From contig NZ_POQU01000015.1 in NCBI RefSeq assembly GCF_002938425.1, positions 1-55,218 of the forward strand: a stretch of 55,218 nucleotides of DNA. Direction: 5' to 3'. The notes beneath the pieces were generated by a model. The model was not told where the DNA came from. It searched no databases and worked only from the letters and a program-made list of their open reading frames with translations. Shown here in pieces: positions 40,888 through 48,959 of the stretch. The DNA comes from Blastococcus atacamensis (GTDB lineage: Bacteria > Actinomycetota > Actinomycetes > Mycobacteriales > Geodermatophilaceae). The translations under genes were made by a program, and so were the position numbers. Positions within the stretch are counted from its first letter, which is position 1. The number at the start of each line of letters is the position of its first letter.

Positions 40888-42237
40888 ATGGAGAGACGGG
40901 GCCGCGTCTACCGCCGCTGCGCCTGCCGGGATGACGCCGGCAGACAGCTCGGGCAGTCGTGCCCGCGGCTCGCGTCCGACGGGAAGCACGGGGTCTGGTA
41001 CTACGCCGTGGACCTCCCCTCGACGGCTGGGAAGCGGAAGACGATGCGGCGGGGCGGCTTCTCCACCAAGGCCGCCGCCAGCCGGGCGCTGGCCGACGTC
41101 ACCAACCGGGCCGCCCACGGCGTGCAGGTGGACGACCGCGAGACCGTGGCGACCTTCCTGACCCGCTGGCTGCAGGTGAAGGCCAGCGAGGCGAAGCCCA
41201 CCACGCTGCGCTCCTACCGGGCGCACGTCGACAACGTGATCGCCCCGGCGATCGGGCACGTGCCCATCGAGCGGCTTCGCGCCGAACACGTCGAGCAGCT
41301 CCTGGTCGACGCGATGCATGGCCGCGGGCCGGTGACCGTCAGGCGCATCCACGCCACCCTCCGCTCGGCACTCAGCTACGGGGTGAAGACGCGGCGGCTC
41401 CAGTTCAACGTGGCCCGTAACGTCACACCCCCGAACGGGCCCCGCCCCGAGGTGCAGCCGTGGTCCGCCGCCGAGCTGGCTGTCTTCCTGCGGCACGTGG
41501 AGACCGACCGGCTCGGTCCGCTGTTCGAAGTCATCGCTGCCACCGGCCTTCGTCGCGGCGAGGCGCTCGGCCTGCGCTGGACCGACCTCGACCTGGGCAA
41601 CCGCACCGCCCGGATCCGACAGACCGTCGTCGACGTCGGCGGCCGGCTGCAGTTCTCCACCCCGAAGACCCGGTCGTCAGAGGCCACGGTGCCGCTGACC
41701 GAGCGCGCCGTGCTGGCACTGCTGCAGTGGCGCCTCGGGCAGGACATCGACCGGCAGGCCTGGGGCGCGGCGTACGAGGACCACGGCCTGGTCTTCGCCC
41801 GCGAGAACGGTGCCCCGCTCCGCCCGGAGTACGTCACCCGCCGCTTCGTGGCCCTCAGCAAGACGGCCGGCTTGCGACGGGTGCGGCTGCACGACCTCCG
41901 GCACGGCGCCGCGTCGCTGATGCTCGCCGCCGGCGTCCCGATGGCGATCGTGTCGAAGATGCTGCGGCACTCCTCGATCGGCATCACCGTCGACACCTAC
42001 GGCCACCTGTCCGAGGACACCGCCCGCACCGCGTCCGACGCGATGGCGGCGGCGCTCGAGCAGGCCTTCGAGACCGCCGCGGCGGCGGCCCGCGACCACA
42101 CTGCGACCACATCAGCCGCTGACGACGTCCCGGAAGTCACCCCGCACGGAGTCCGTGCAGGTCAAGACGGTGGGCCCCGTGGGGATCGAACCCACAACCC
42201 GCGGATTAAAAGTCCGCTGCTCTGCCAATTGAGCTAG
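40888..42237 (+). CDS. Tyrosine-family site-specific integrase
   Basis: This is a 449-residue recombinase. A Cys-rich N-terminus (CRRCACR-type) and an arm-binding region precede the SAM-like core-binding domain (about 88-180). The catalytic set is Arg222 (ATGLRRGE), a beta-strand Lys region, His335-x-x-Arg338 (HDLRHG), His361 (LRHSS) and Tyr371 (VDTYGHL). The last ~20 residues (GPRGDRTHNPRIKSP...) are encoded by the antisense of tRNA-Lys in the attachment repeat. It catalyses integration into and excision from tRNA-Lys. Confidence 0.95.
   Translation: MERRGRVYRRCACRDDAGRQLGQSCPRLASDGKHGVWYYAVDLPSTAGKRKTMRRGGFSTKAAASRALADVTNRAAHGVQVDDRETVATFLTRWLQVKASEAKPTTLRSYRAHVDNVIAPAIGHVPIERLRAEHVEQLLVDAMHGRGPVTVRRIHATLRSALSYGVKTRRLQFNVARNVTPPNGPRPEVQPWSAAELAVFLRHVETDRLGPLFEVIAATGLRRGEALGLRWTDLDLGNRTARIRQTVVDVGGRLQFSTPKTRSSEATVPLTERAVLALLQWRLGQDIDRQAWGAAYEDHGLVFARENGAPLRPEYVTRRFVALSKTAGLRRVRLHDLRHGAASLMLAAGVPMAIVSKMLRHSSIGITVDTYGHLSEDTARTASDAMAAALEQAFETAAAAARDHTATTSAADDVPEVTPHGVRAGQDGGPRGDRTHNPRIKSPLLCQLS
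42092..42111. promoter_or_regulatory. Candidate integrase arm-type sites, right end
   Basis: Two exact copies of gcgaccaca (42092-42100 and 42103-42111) with an 11-bp period lie inside the integrase 3' coding region, 57 bp before the right attachment repeat. They match the pair at 25331-25350 in sequence, spacing and strand. Confidence 0.55.
42168..42216. repeat. attR: 49-bp direct repeat within tRNA-Lys
   Basis: Identical to 25178-25226. It covers the tRNA-Lys sequence from the anticodon stem to the 3' end plus three bases beyond. To its right the 5' half of the tRNA is intact, so this is the side where the host tRNA gene is preserved. Confidence 0.93.
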
Positions 42238-42243
42238 AGGCCC
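42171..42243 (-). tRNA. tRNA-Lys (anticodon TTT)
   Basis: This is a complete cloverleaf on the minus strand: 5' GGGCCTC acceptor, D arm GCTC...GAGC, anticodon arm GCGGA-CTTTTAA-TCCGC, T arm GTGGG-TTCGATC-CCCAC and 3' GGGGCCC-A. Its 3' half is supplied by the element's repeat, so the gene stays functional after integration. The integrase gene runs antisense across nearly all of it. Confidence 0.97.
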
Positions 42244-42531
42244 GGCGCCGAGCCGATTTCGGGCCGGGCACGCGGGGCGAGGCTACCGCTCGCGGCGTCC
42301 CCGTCACTGCTTCCGGACAGACGGGCAGGGCGCCCGCCCCGCTCGCAGGCGCACATCACAACCTCCCACGGCGCACGCCCGGCACGCGGCGGTGCATCCT
42401 TGAGGTGTCGTGCACGCCGCCGCTGGTGACATAGCTCATAGCTCATCGACCCCGTGTTCGGGCGACCGTGCGCCGACCATCAACAGGAAGGGCGCTGCGG
42501 CGCCTCGCCGAGCACAGCCAGAGAGGCAGCC

Positions 42532-44034
42532 GTGACTTCCGAGCGCAGCGCAGTTCCGGACAGCGCGAACCCCGACGTCGTACTCGTCGGGGCCGGCATC
42601 ATGAGCGCCACCCTGGCCCAGCTGCTCAAGGTCGTGGCCCCCGACTGGAGCGTCGCCGTCTTCGAGTCCGGCAGCGCCGTCGCGGGCGAGAGCTCCGGCC
42701 CGTGGAACAACGCCGGCACCGGGCACGCCGCCCTCTGCGAGCTCAACTACACGCCAGCGGACGAGAACGGCCGGGTGGACCCCACCAAGGCCGTCACCAT
42801 CAACGAGCAGTTCCAGGTGTCGCGGCAGTTCTGGTCCCACCTCGTGCGCGGCGGGATGACCGGCTCCCCCAAGGACTTCATCTCGCCCGTTCCGCACCTG
42901 AGCTTCGTCACCGGCGAGAAGGGCCGCAGCTACATGCGTGCCCGCCATTCGTCGCTGGCCGCCCAGCCGCTGTTCGAGGGCCTCGAGTACACCGAGGACC
43001 AGGCGCAGATGGCCGAGTGGCTGCCGCTGATGATGGAGGGCCGCGACCCCCAGGAGATCGTCGCCGCCACCCGTTCCGCCGCGGGCACCGACGTCAACTT
43101 CGGCGCCCTCACCCGGCTGATGCTCGACGACGTCGCCGGCCGGGGCGTGAACGTCTACCTCAACCAGCGCGTGCAGGAGCTGGAGAAGGAGTCCGACGGC
43201 CGCTGGAAGGTCACCGTCCGGGACAGCAGGTCCGGCGAGCACCTCACGGTCCGCACCCGCTTCGTGTTCGTCGGTGCCGGTGGTGGCGCGCTGCCGCTGC
43301 TGCAGAAGGCGGCCATCCCCGAGATCAAGGGCTTCGGCGGCTTCCCCGTCAGCGGTCTCTTCCTGCGCACCCGCTCGCCGGAGCTCGTCAGCCGGCACCA
43401 GGCCAAGGTCTACGGCCAGGCCGCCGTGGGCGCACCGCCCATGTCGGTACCGCACCTCGACCTGCGCCTGATCGACGGCGAGTACTCGCTGCTGTTCGGC
43501 CCCTACGCCGGCTTCTCGCCCAAGTTCCTCAAGGCCGGTTCGATGTTCGACCTGCCGCTCAGCGTCAAGCCGAACAACCTGGGCTCCATGCTCGGCGTCG
43601 CCCGCACCGAGCTGGCGCTGACGAAGTACCTGGTGGGCGAGCTCCTGCAGAGCCGTTCGGCCCGGCACAAGACGCTCACCGGCTTCGTCCCGACCGCCGA
43701 GCAGGACGACTGGGACATGGTCACCGCCGGCCAGCGCGTGCAGGTCATCAAGCAGGACCCGAAGACGGGCAAGGGCGTGCTGCAGTTCGGCACCGAGCTC
43801 ATCGTCGGCGCCGACGGCACCATCGCCGGACTGCTCGGTGCCTCCCCCGGTGCGTCGACGGCGGTGTCGGCGATGCTGACCCTCCTCCAGCGCGCCTTCC
43901 CCGACCGGGTCGACGCCTGGCGCCCGCTGCTGCAGGAGGCCATCCCCTCCTACGGCCGCTCGCTGGCCTCCGACACCGCGCTGCTGCAGCAGGTGCGCAC
44001 CGACACCATGCAGACGCTGGAGCTCAACGGCTGA
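42532..44034 (+). CDS. mqo: Malate:quinone oxidoreductase (Mqo)
   Basis: This is a 500-residue FAD enzyme. The dinucleotide fold VVLVGAGIMSATLAQLL begins near residue 15, followed by ESSGPWNNAGTGHAALCELNYTP and QFWSHLV, which are hallmark Mqo sequences, and a C-terminal FAD-binding part with LLGASPGASTAVSAML. It oxidises malate to oxaloacetate at the membrane and passes electrons to the quinone pool. The GTG at 42532 has gagagg six bases upstream. It is followed by a hairpin terminator. Confidence 0.95.
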   Translation: MTSERSAVPDSANPDVVLVGAGIMSATLAQLLKVVAPDWSVAVFESGSAVAGESSGPWNNAGTGHAALCELNYTPADENGRVDPTKAVTINEQFQVSRQFWSHLVRGGMTGSPKDFISPVPHLSFVTGEKGRSYMRARHSSLAAQPLFEGLEYTEDQAQMAEWLPLMMEGRDPQEIVAATRSAAGTDVNFGALTRLMLDDVAGRGVNVYLNQRVQELEKESDGRWKVTVRDSRSGEHLTVRTRFVFVGAGGGALPLLQKAAIPEIKGFGGFPVSGLFLRTRSPELVSRHQAKVYGQAAVGAPPMSVPHLDLRLIDGEYSLLFGPYAGFSPKFLKAGSMFDLPLSVKPNNLGSMLGVARTELALTKYLVGELLQSRSARHKTLTGFVPTAEQDDWDMVTAGQRVQVIKQDPKTGKGVLQFGTELIVGADGTIAGLLGASPGASTAVSAMLTLLQRAFPDRVDAWRPLLQEAIPSYGRSLASDTALLQQVRTDTMQTLELNG

Positions 44035-44052
44035 CGTCCGCTCCGCCTTGCA

Positions 44053-44092
44053 CGCGTCAGGGCCGGTCCTCCTCGGGACCGGCCCTCACGCG
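44053..44092. terminator. Hairpin terminator after mqo
   Basis: A perfect 10-bp stem gggccggtcc/ggaccggccc (44060-44069 with 44076-44085) has a six-base loop, extended outward by cgcgt/acgcg. It lies just after mqo and faces a minus-strand small gene, so it may serve both. Confidence 0.75.
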
Positions 44093-44110
44093 TCTTCGCG
44101 ATCTGCAGGG

Positions 44111-44209
44111 TCAGAGCACGTCCAGGACCAGCAGCAGGATCACCGTCAGCAGCGCCGACAACGCGAGGGAACCCAGGCAGCCCAGGCGGCTGGAGAAGAG
44201 GAAGAACAT
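44111..44209 (-). CDS. Tiny membrane protein (32 residues)
   Basis: The protein starts MFFLFSSRLGCLGSLALSAL and continues LTVILLLVLDVL, a single hydrophobic helix with two short polar breaks. A GGAGGG lies four bases before the ATG at 44209. Short proteins of this MFFLFS-x-R-x-GCLGS pattern are common in actinobacteria, as far as I recall. The function is unknown. Confidence 0.55.
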   Translation of the reverse strand: MFFLFSSRLGCLGSLALSALLTVILLLVLDVL

Positions 44210-44325
44210 CGCCCTCCGATGCCCATCGAGTGGGACGGCCCACACGCCGTGTGCGGTGAGTCACCCCCTCGAGGATCGGACCACCCGTTCAGGGGATCGC
44301 GGGTGACCGTCGCGGTTACGTACCG

Positions 44326-45366
44326 TCATGTTCGTTCCGGTCGGGGGCTGGTCAACCTGCCTCCGTCCGCCGACGGACTTCCGCCCCGCATGACCGCGCG
44401 GCGGGCACTACCCCGGCCCGGCTGACCCGTTCCCCCCGGGGCAGCCGGGCCGGCCTCTTTCCCGACCCGACCCGGAGCGCTCCCCCGCCAGGCGGGATCG
44501 CAGACCAACTGCACGAGGTCGGCGAGCGCCGTCCGCAGCTCGTCGTCGACCGGCAGCTCGACGACGACCGGCGGCTCCTCCCCCAGCGTCACCTCGAGCG
44601 GGAACACGTAGGGCTTCTTGGTCTCCGAGAGGACGTGCGGCTCGCACGTCCCCGGTCGGAACGTCACCCCGACCTCGGCCGCGCCCGCCCGCGCTGTCAG
44701 CTCCAGCGGCAGGTCGGCCCAGGCGTCCAGCAGCACGCTGCGGCCGATCCGGCGCACAGAGACCGACTGGTCGCCGTCCACCCGGCGCACGACCAGCCGC
44801 CCGGCGAGCTCGCCGTCCCGGGCGTCCAGCTCCGTCACGCGCAGCTCGGCCACCGCGGCGACCCGCGCGGCCGCGCACTCCTCGACGTGCACCCGGGCCG
44901 GGACGCCCCCCGCCAGCGGCACCCTCAGCCCCTCCACGGAACCGTCCGGACGCACGACGGTCAGCCGTGCGACGGCCGGTCCGGGGACGACGGCGCAGTC
45001 CACGGCGCCGTAGGCACCGGCAGGTCGATCACCCGGCCGGGCACGAACGCCGCCGTCACCGGCGTCTCCGGGACCGGGGCGAAACCCGGCGCGTCGAGCG
45101 CCACCGCGGACACGGTGAACGGGGCCTCCCCCGTGTCGGTCACCCGCACCTGGAACCGCCCGCCGACCGCCTCGTCCGTGCGCAACCGGACCGCCTCCGC
45201 CGAGATCCCGGGCACCGCCGGGGGCGCGGCGGCGGACGTCGCGGGCGGCGGACGTCGCGGGCGGCGTCGGCGCGAGCGAGGAAGTCCGGACGTCGTCCGG
45301 TGCGTCCGACGCCGGCGAGCAGGCGACCAGCGCCGGCAGCACTCTCAGCGCGGGCGCCCTCCTCAT
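44326..45366 (-). pseudogene. Lipoprotein gene with two compensating frameshifts
   Basis: The N-terminus is a lipoprotein signal (VLPALVACSP, lipobox LVAC) and the C-terminal half is a beta-rich domain (VAELRVTELDARDGELAGRL, LSETKKPYVFPLEVTLGEEP). Between about 45245 and 45020 the continuous frame gives low-complexity Gly/Arg sequence, whereas another frame gives VPGISAEAVRLRTDEAVGGR and FQVRVTDTGEAPFTVSAVAL, clearly the intended protein. A 16-bp tandem duplication (45230-45261) shifts the frame and a missing base near 45020 shifts it back. It is either a damaged gene or two sequence errors. The role is unknown. Confidence 0.65.
45230..45261. repeat. 16-bp tandem duplication causing frameshift
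   Basis: cggcggacgtcgcggg occurs twice in tandem (45230-45245 and 45246-45261). Removing one copy restores the coding frame between the lipoprotein signal and the central domain of the gene at 44326-45366. Confidence 0.85.
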
Positions 45367-45408
45367 GGCCCCGCAGCGTAGGACCGCCCAGGTCCCGGGC
45401 GGAGCCGT

Positions 45409-46290
45409 TCAGCGGTGGCGGCCGGGGATGCGCGCCATGACCCGGCCCGCCTCCATGCGCACCTCGAGCTTCTCCTGCGGGTTGGCGGCCGGTCCGCGGC
45501 GCGGCTGGCCGTCGTCGAGGTCGAACGCCGAGCCGTGCCACGGGCAGACCAGGCACTCCGAGCCGCGCACCGTCTCCACGGTGCCCTCGTCCAGCGGACC
45601 CGAGAGGTGGGAGCAGGCGGCGACGAAGACGTCGACCCGCGTTCCCCGGCGCACCACGGCCAGCGGAACCGCCATGCTGCCGCCCTTGCCCGAGCGCATC
45701 GTGGGCCGCCCGTCCGCCAGGTCGTCCAGCGGGCCGAGGTCGATCCACTCCGACGACAGGGCACGCACTGCCGTCGCCGCGTGGGAGGCGCCCGAGGACT
45801 GCGCGTAGGACATGTGCCCGCCGATGGCGGCTGAGCCGCCCGCGAGGCCGAGCCCCGAGTAGGAGAGCACCCGCCCCAGACCGCCCCGTCCGCGGCTGCG
45901 CGCCACCAGGGAGCCCACGTAGAGGCCCAGTGCGGCGGTGTTCATCACCGCGTGCAGGGCGCCGAGGCGACGGACGCCGGCCCCCTGCTCCGACCAGTCG
46001 GCGGCACCGGACAGCGCGGCCGGCACGGCGGCGGCGACGCCGGTGCCGATCAGCAGGGTCGCCGCCGGCCGCATGGGCGGGATCGCGTCGAGCAGTCCAG
46101 CGGACACCCAGCTGCCCACCGGCACCTGGACCATCACCGGGTGCAACGGATGGCCCAGCCACGTGCCGTGCAGGAAGTCCTTGAACGCGCCCGGCTTGAG
46201 CGCCCCCTGAACCGCCTTGCGCGCCGGCTCGATCGCCTTGTCGAACGCCGACACGTCCGCGACGCGGTCCAGGAATCCCATGAGGCTCAT
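45409..46290 (-). CDS. DUF2231 membrane domain fused to Rieske iron-sulfur domain
   Basis: This is a 293-residue protein. Residues 40-170 form a four-helix DUF2231 membrane domain (LGHPLHPVMVQVPVGSW, ALHAVMNTAALGLYVGSL). The C-terminus is a Rieske [2Fe-2S] domain with CSHLSG and CLVCPWHGSAF giving Cys-x-His and Cys-x-x-His ligands, preceded by a short GTRVDVFVA strand. It probably transfers electrons at the membrane. ATG 46290 is chosen; an upstream extension lacks protein-like features. Confidence 0.9.
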   Translation of the reverse strand: MSLMGFLDRVADVSAFDKAIEPARKAVQGALKPGAFKDFLHGTWLGHPLHPVMVQVPVGSWVSAGLLDAIPPMRPAATLLIGTGVAAAVPAALSGAADWSEQGAGVRRLGALHAVMNTAALGLYVGSLVARSRGRGGLGRVLSYSGLGLAGGSAAIGGHMSYAQSSGASHAATAVRALSSEWIDLGPLDDLADGRPTMRSGKGGSMAVPLAVVRRGTRVDVFVAACSHLSGPLDEGTVETVRGSECLVCPWHGSAFDLDDGQPRRGPAANPQEKLEVRMEAGRVMARIPGRHR

Positions 46291-46495
46291 GGGCGAGTCA
46301 CTACCCCCGAGGTCAGCCCCCGATACCCCGTCGGCCCACGACTCCCAGGCAACGGGACTCACAGGCAACGGTGAGCAAGGACACGGGTGGATCACAGTTG
46401 CGACCGGCATGTTCAGGGGTGACAACGGTTGTGCCGAAGAGGAGCCTTGACCCTGCTCATCTCCGCTGACCAGCCCATCTGCCGATCGGAACCCC

Positions 46496-47014
46496 GTGAC
46501 CTGCCCGTCCCTGCACCGCCGTGGCCATGCCGCCGAAGCCCTCGGCGACCTGTCGCATGCGACGGCGCAGCGGATCCGGGGGATCGCACCGCGGCTCACC
46601 GCCCACCTGCGGCGTGACGACACGACCGCGCAGTTCGCCCGGTTCGTGCTCGTCGGCGCTGTCACCACGGCCGTGTACGCCGCGCTGTTCGTCGCGCTCT
46701 CCGGTCGCGGCTACCTCCCCGCGCACCTGGTCGGCACCGCGATCTCGACGGTGCTGGCCAACGAGCTGCACCGCAGGCTGACCTTCCGCGCCGACGAGCG
46801 GGTCCACTGGTTCACCGCTCAGTGGGAGGCCGGGGGCGTCACCATCCTGGGCCTGCTGGCCACGAGCACCGCCCTGGGCTGGCTGCACGCCGTCACCGAC
46901 GGCACGAACACCGGGCTGCAGATCGCCACGGTCGCCGCCGTCACCGCCTTCATCGGGCTGATGCGCTTCGTGGCCCTGCGCTGGATCTTCCGCCCGGAGC
47001 CGGCCACCGCCTGA
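46496..47014 (+). CDS. GtrA-family membrane protein
   Basis: This 172-residue protein has a basic N-terminus and four membrane helices of GtrA type: FARFVLVGAVTTAVYAALFVAL, LVGTAISTVLANELHRRLTF, GGVTILGLLATSTALGWL and VAAVTAFIGLMRFVALRWIF. GtrA proteins flip polyprenyl-linked sugars or lipids across the membrane for cell-envelope glycan synthesis. The GTG start is used. It is divergent from the Rieske gene. Confidence 0.88.
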   Translation: MTCPSLHRRGHAAEALGDLSHATAQRIRGIAPRLTAHLRRDDTTAQFARFVLVGAVTTAVYAALFVALSGRGYLPAHLVGTAISTVLANELHRRLTFRADERVHWFTAQWEAGGVTILGLLATSTALGWLHAVTDGTNTGLQIATVAAVTAFIGLMRFVALRWIFRPEPATA

Positions 47015-47060
47015 CCCGCTCAGGCTGAGAGGGGCACCGATCATGGCTAGCCTCCACCGA

Positions 47061-48536
47061 GTGAGCGAGATCGGCCCCAGCCCGTCCCCGTGGCAGGGCC
47101 GCGCCCGGACCGCCGGGCGGTGGGCGTCTCGCGTCGCCCTCGCGCTCGGGGGCGCGCTCGCCGCCGTGCTGCTCTTCGCCCGGGTCTCGGCCCCCATCGG
47201 CCCGTTCGACGCCACGCTCTCCTTCCGGCCGGCCGGCGGCGGGGCCGAGGTGTCGGTCGCGCCGCTGGGCGAGCTCGCCGTCGACGTGTACGACGGGCCC
47301 CTGCGGCTGGACGTCTCGCTGCAACGGGTGGACCAGGAGCGCGCCCGGGCGCTGGCCACCGACCCGGTCCGGCTGGCCGGGGTGGTCGACCAGGTCACCG
47401 ACGACCTCCGGTCCGCTGTCGTCCGACTCATCTGGCTGACCGCGCTCACGGCCCTCGCCGGCGGGGCCCTCACCTCCTGGGCGGTGCTGCGCCGCCGCCG
47501 TGAGCCGGTGATCGCCCTGGGGCTCACCACCGCCGTCCTGGCGATCACGGGTGGGATCGGGGTGGCCACCTGGCGTCCGGAGGCGCTGTCCCAGCCGACC
47601 TACACCGGCCTGCTGACCAACGCCAGCAGCCTCATCGGCAGCGCCGAGGACATCGTGGCCCGCTTCGACGCCTACCGGGCGTCGCTGGAGGACCTGGTGG
47701 GCAACGTGGGCACGCTGTACTCGGCCCTCTCCGCCCTGCCCGCTCCGGCCGCGGGTGAGGACACCGTGGCCCTGCTGCACGTCTCCGATCTGCACCTGAA
47801 CCCCGCCGGCTTCGACCTGGTGCGCCAGGTCAGCCAGAAGTTCGGGGTGGAGGCGATCCTGGACACCGGTGACATCACCGACTGGGGCAGCGAGCCGGAG
47901 AACCGGCTCATCACGTCCGTGGGCGATCTCGACGTGCCCTACGTGTACATCCGGGGCAACCACGACTCCGCGACGACCGCCGGGCTGCTCGCCCTCCAGC
48001 CCAACGTCACCGTCCTCGACGACTCCGCGGTCACCGTCGCCGGGATCCAGGTCGTCGGGGCTCCCGATCCGCGGTTCACTCCCGACAAGAGCACCGGGGA
48101 CGACGACGCGGGCGACGACGTCCTGATCGAGTCCGGGGAGGAGCTCGCCGACGTCGTCGCGGAGCTGGCCGCGCCGCCCGCGATCGCCCTGGTGCACGAC
48201 CCGAAGCAGGCGCCCCCGCTGGACGGCGCGGTCCCCCTGGTGCTGGCCGGCCACACGCACAGCCGGAAGGTCACCGAGCTCGACGACGGCACGCGGCTGA
48301 TGGTCCAGGGCTCCACCGGCGGCGCGGGGCTGCGGGCCCTGGAGGGTGAGTACCCCAAGCCGCTGACCTGCACGGTGCTCTACCTGGACCGGAGCACGGG
48401 GCTGCTGCGCGCCTACGACGACATCACTCTCGGCGGCCTCGGCGAGACCGAGGTGACCGTGCAGCGCACCGTGGTCCCGCGCTCGGACGAGGTCCCTGCG
48501 GACGCCCCGGCGGCTCCGGCCTCCGGGCCCCGATGA
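47061..48536 (+). CDS. Membrane-anchored metallophosphoesterase
   Basis: This is a 491-residue protein. Two or three transmembrane helices lie in the N-terminal half (VALALGGALAAVLLF, LIWLTALTALAGGAL, VIALGLTTAVLAITGG). The C-terminal half is a calcineurin-like phosphoesterase: VSDLHLN, DTGDITDWG, RGNHD, LVHDP and GHTHSRK provide the dimetal ligands. The substrate is unknown. GTG 47061 is preferred to ATG 47043 because TAGCCT (47048-47053) lies seven bases before it, a leaderless arrangement. Confidence 0.88.
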   Translation: MSEIGPSPSPWQGRARTAGRWASRVALALGGALAAVLLFARVSAPIGPFDATLSFRPAGGGAEVSVAPLGELAVDVYDGPLRLDVSLQRVDQERARALATDPVRLAGVVDQVTDDLRSAVVRLIWLTALTALAGGALTSWAVLRRRREPVIALGLTTAVLAITGGIGVATWRPEALSQPTYTGLLTNASSLIGSAEDIVARFDAYRASLEDLVGNVGTLYSALSALPAPAAGEDTVALLHVSDLHLNPAGFDLVRQVSQKFGVEAILDTGDITDWGSEPENRLITSVGDLDVPYVYIRGNHDSATTAGLLALQPNVTVLDDSAVTVAGIQVVGAPDPRFTPDKSTGDDDAGDDVLIESGEELADVVAELAAPPAIALVHDPKQAPPLDGAVPLVLAGHTHSRKVTELDDGTRLMVQGSTGGAGLRALEGEYPKPLTCTVLYLDRSTGLLRAYDDITLGGLGETEVTVQRTVVPRSDEVPADAPAAPASGPR

Positions 48537-48559
48537 GCCGGCCGCTCTAGGCTTCGGCC

Positions 48560-48883
48560 ATGTCGACGACGACCCGTACCGCCCGCCTGGCCGGCGGACT
48601 GCTCGCCGGGGGCCTGCTCCTGACCGGCTGCTCCTACACCTCGCAGAACGTCTCGTGCCAGGGCACCTCCTGCACCGTCACGCTCAGCGGCGAGGGCGCC
48701 GAGGCCGAGATTCTGGGGCAGACGCTGACCTTCGGCGGCGTCCAGGACGGGCGCGCCTCGCTGACCGTGGGCGGCGCGAGCGTCTCCTGCGGCGAGGGGG
48801 AGAGCGTCAACGCCGGCCCCCTGGAGCTCTCGTGCTCCGGTATCACCGACGACTCGGTGGAGCTCAACGCGCGGCTGAACTGA
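48560..48883 (+). CDS. Small lipoprotein
   Basis: This 107-residue protein has a lipoprotein signal peptide (LAGGLLAGGLLLTGCSYTS, lipobox LTGC) and a short beta-rich domain with four further cysteines (VSCQGTSCTVTL, VSCGEG, LSCSG) that could form two disulfides. The ATG is exactly six bases after TAGGCT (48548-48553), so the message is leaderless. It is predicted to be anchored on the outer face of the membrane; the role is unknown. Confidence 0.75.
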   Translation: MSTTTRTARLAGGLLAGGLLLTGCSYTSQNVSCQGTSCTVTLSGEGAEAEILGQTLTFGGVQDGRASLTVGGASVSCGEGESVNAGPLELSCSGITDDSVELNARLN

Positions 48884-48900
48884 GGTCGGGCGGGTCTGCG

Positions 48901-48944
48901 GACGCTCTGACTCTGCCCCACATGTGGGGCAGAGTCAGAGCGTC
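48901..48944. terminator. Perfect 44-bp palindrome, bidirectional terminator
   Basis: The sequence has fully complementary 22-bp arms with no loop (centre 48922/48923, catg). It lies between two convergent lipoprotein genes, about 15 bases from each stop codon. Confidence 0.8.
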
Positions 48945-48959
48945 GCGGAATGGACCGGC

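Larger units (their letters stand above)
25178..42216. mobile_element. Integrative element (~17 kb) in tRNA-Lys(TTT), carrying defence genes
   Basis: The element is bounded by 49-bp direct repeats derived from tRNA-Lys; repeat starts lie 16,990 bp apart. A tyrosine integrase reads into the right repeat, with an excisionase-type HTH and regulators beside it. Cargo includes a nucleosidase-NACHT-deaminase operon, an Eco29kI-type restriction-modification system with Vsr, a SpoT-like HD protein and several unknown genes. No relaxase, FtsK/TraB translocase, capsid, terminase or recognised replication gene was seen. It is therefore either non-conjugative and mobilised by a helper, or has unrecognised transfer genes. 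Confidence 0.9.
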
